Positions 63,557 through 64,000 of a stretch of DNA of 64,000 nucleotides are shown one piece after another. The stretch covers positions 124,001 through 188,000 of the forward strand of contig NZ_JAUSUD010000004.1 of NCBI RefSeq assembly GCF_030813355.1. The letters run 5' to 3'. Below the pieces are notes generated by a model. It saw only the letters and a list, made by a program, of their open reading frames with translations, was not told where the DNA came from and searched no databases. Each line of letters opens with the position of its first letter. The stretch's first letter is position 1. The stretch is from Metabacillus malikii. GTDB lineage: Bacteria > Bacillota > Bacilli > Bacillales > Bacillaceae. The translations under genes and the position numbers were made by a program.

Positions 63557-64000
63557 TTACAGATAAACAATTTCAGTAGCAACTGTTTGTTGAAAAGCTT
63601 TGTCATGTTCAACAATAATCATTGTAGGGTTGAAGCTTCGAATGAGCTCTTCAATTTGAATCCGCGAATAGATATCAATAAAGTTTAACGGTTCATCCCA
63701 AATGTATAGATGTGCTTTTTCACATAAGCTTTTAGCAATTAACAGCTTTTTCTTTTGGCCACCAGAATAATCTGCGATGTCCTTTTCAAATTGAATGCGA
63801 TCAAAATCCAATTTACGAAGAATGGCTTTATATAATGTTTCGTCAATCTCATTGTCTTTAATATATTCGGAAAGATGTCCTTTTAAATGTGACGTATCTT
63901 GCTGGACATAGGAAATGATCAGTCCTGAGCTTAATGTGATGGTGCCTGTATACGCTATTTGCTCTCCTAATATAAGTTTTAAGATACTGCTTTTCCCACT
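63557..64000 (-). CDS. ABC-F family ATPase, C-terminal part (gene continues beyond window)
   Basis: Only the last ~148 residues lie in the window. Reading leftward from the edge: SGKSSILKLILG (end of a Walker A), Q-loop region VQQDTSHLKGHL, signature YSGGQKKKLLIAKSL, Walker B LYIWDEPLNFIDIYSR and switch His IIVEHD. The SGGQKKK and WDEPLNFIDxxSR phrases are typical of Lsa/Vga/VmlR-type antibiotic-resistance ABC-F proteins, which act on ribosomes and not as transporters. Which antibiotics, if any, cannot be told from this part. Confidence 0.85.
   Translation of the reverse strand, partial: SGKSSILKLILGEQIAYTGTITLSSGLIISYVQQDTSHLKGHLSEYIKDNEIDETLYKAILRKLDFDRIQFEKDIADYSGGQKKKLLIAKSLCEKAHLYIWDEPLNFIDIYSRIQIEELIRSFNPTMIIVEHDKAFQQTVATEIVYL

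Overview
The window looks like chromosomal DNA of a low-GC, Gram-positive, endospore-type Bacillaceae. Coding regions are AT-rich with strong GGAGG-type ribosome binding sites and frequent TTG/GTG starts. The gene content is typical of the family: ccdA, prs, cydABCD, adhE, DUF2639, DUF2935, DUF3231, DUF4317, CBO0543, YqcI/YcgG, VanW/VanZ proteins and an LPxTG surface protein. I see no rRNA, tRNA, CRISPR array, transposase or prophage genes. The species cannot be fixed from sequence alone.

Layout. From 1 to 36.4 kb nearly everything reads leftward: a SNF2/SWIM helicase cut by the window edge, ccdA, a UPF1-like helicase, two HAD phosphatases, a VanW lipoprotein, a branched-chain aminotransferase, a small HMA-like protein and an LPxTG beta-propeller protein with a convincing Pho box. 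Then come a two-component system with its ABC exporter (rightward-to-leftward order RR, HK, ATPase, permease), an alpha/beta hydrolase, a VanZ protein (+), an aminotransferase, DUF4317, adhE with two Rex/Fnr-type operators, a PAS-GAF-GGDEF-EAL protein, a GNAT gene with no canonical start codon, a protein carrying a lone DnaA domain I, SRPBCC and VOC proteins, a luciferase-like monooxygenase and prs. From 36.9 to 46.1 kb the strand switches to +: the cytochrome bd operon cydABCD followed closely by an AspT/YbjL-type transporter, then DUF2935 and YqcI/YcgG, with a tiny DUF2639 gene on the opposite strand. From 46.2 to 63 kb the genes again read mostly leftward: isochorismatase-like hydrolase, SelO, MFS, aldo/keto reductase, metallo-beta-lactamase-fold hydrolase, MATE-like exporter, DUF3231, oligoendopeptidase F and a large GH2 beta-galactosidase. 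The right edge holds a frameshifted YesK-like gene and the C-terminal end of an ABC-F ATPase.

How it fits together. Two blocks point to adaptation to oxygen and redox change: adhE behind Rex/Fnr-like palindromes and the cydABCD operon. One block is a self-contained envelope-stress or peptide-detoxification module whose exporter genes have their own promoter and an upstream perfect palindrome that is a good response-regulator site. The LPxTG protein behind a four-repeat Pho box suggests a cell-wall phosphate-starvation function.

Three nearly full copies and one relic of a ~305-bp structured dispersed repeat lie in intergenic space just 3' of leftward genes. They generate spurious ORFs. Other points worth checking are a possible sigma-G promoter in front of a 45-residue charged protein, the DnaA-domain-I protein, an apparent AUU/AUC start, and a GGGGACAGTCCCC triple repeat.
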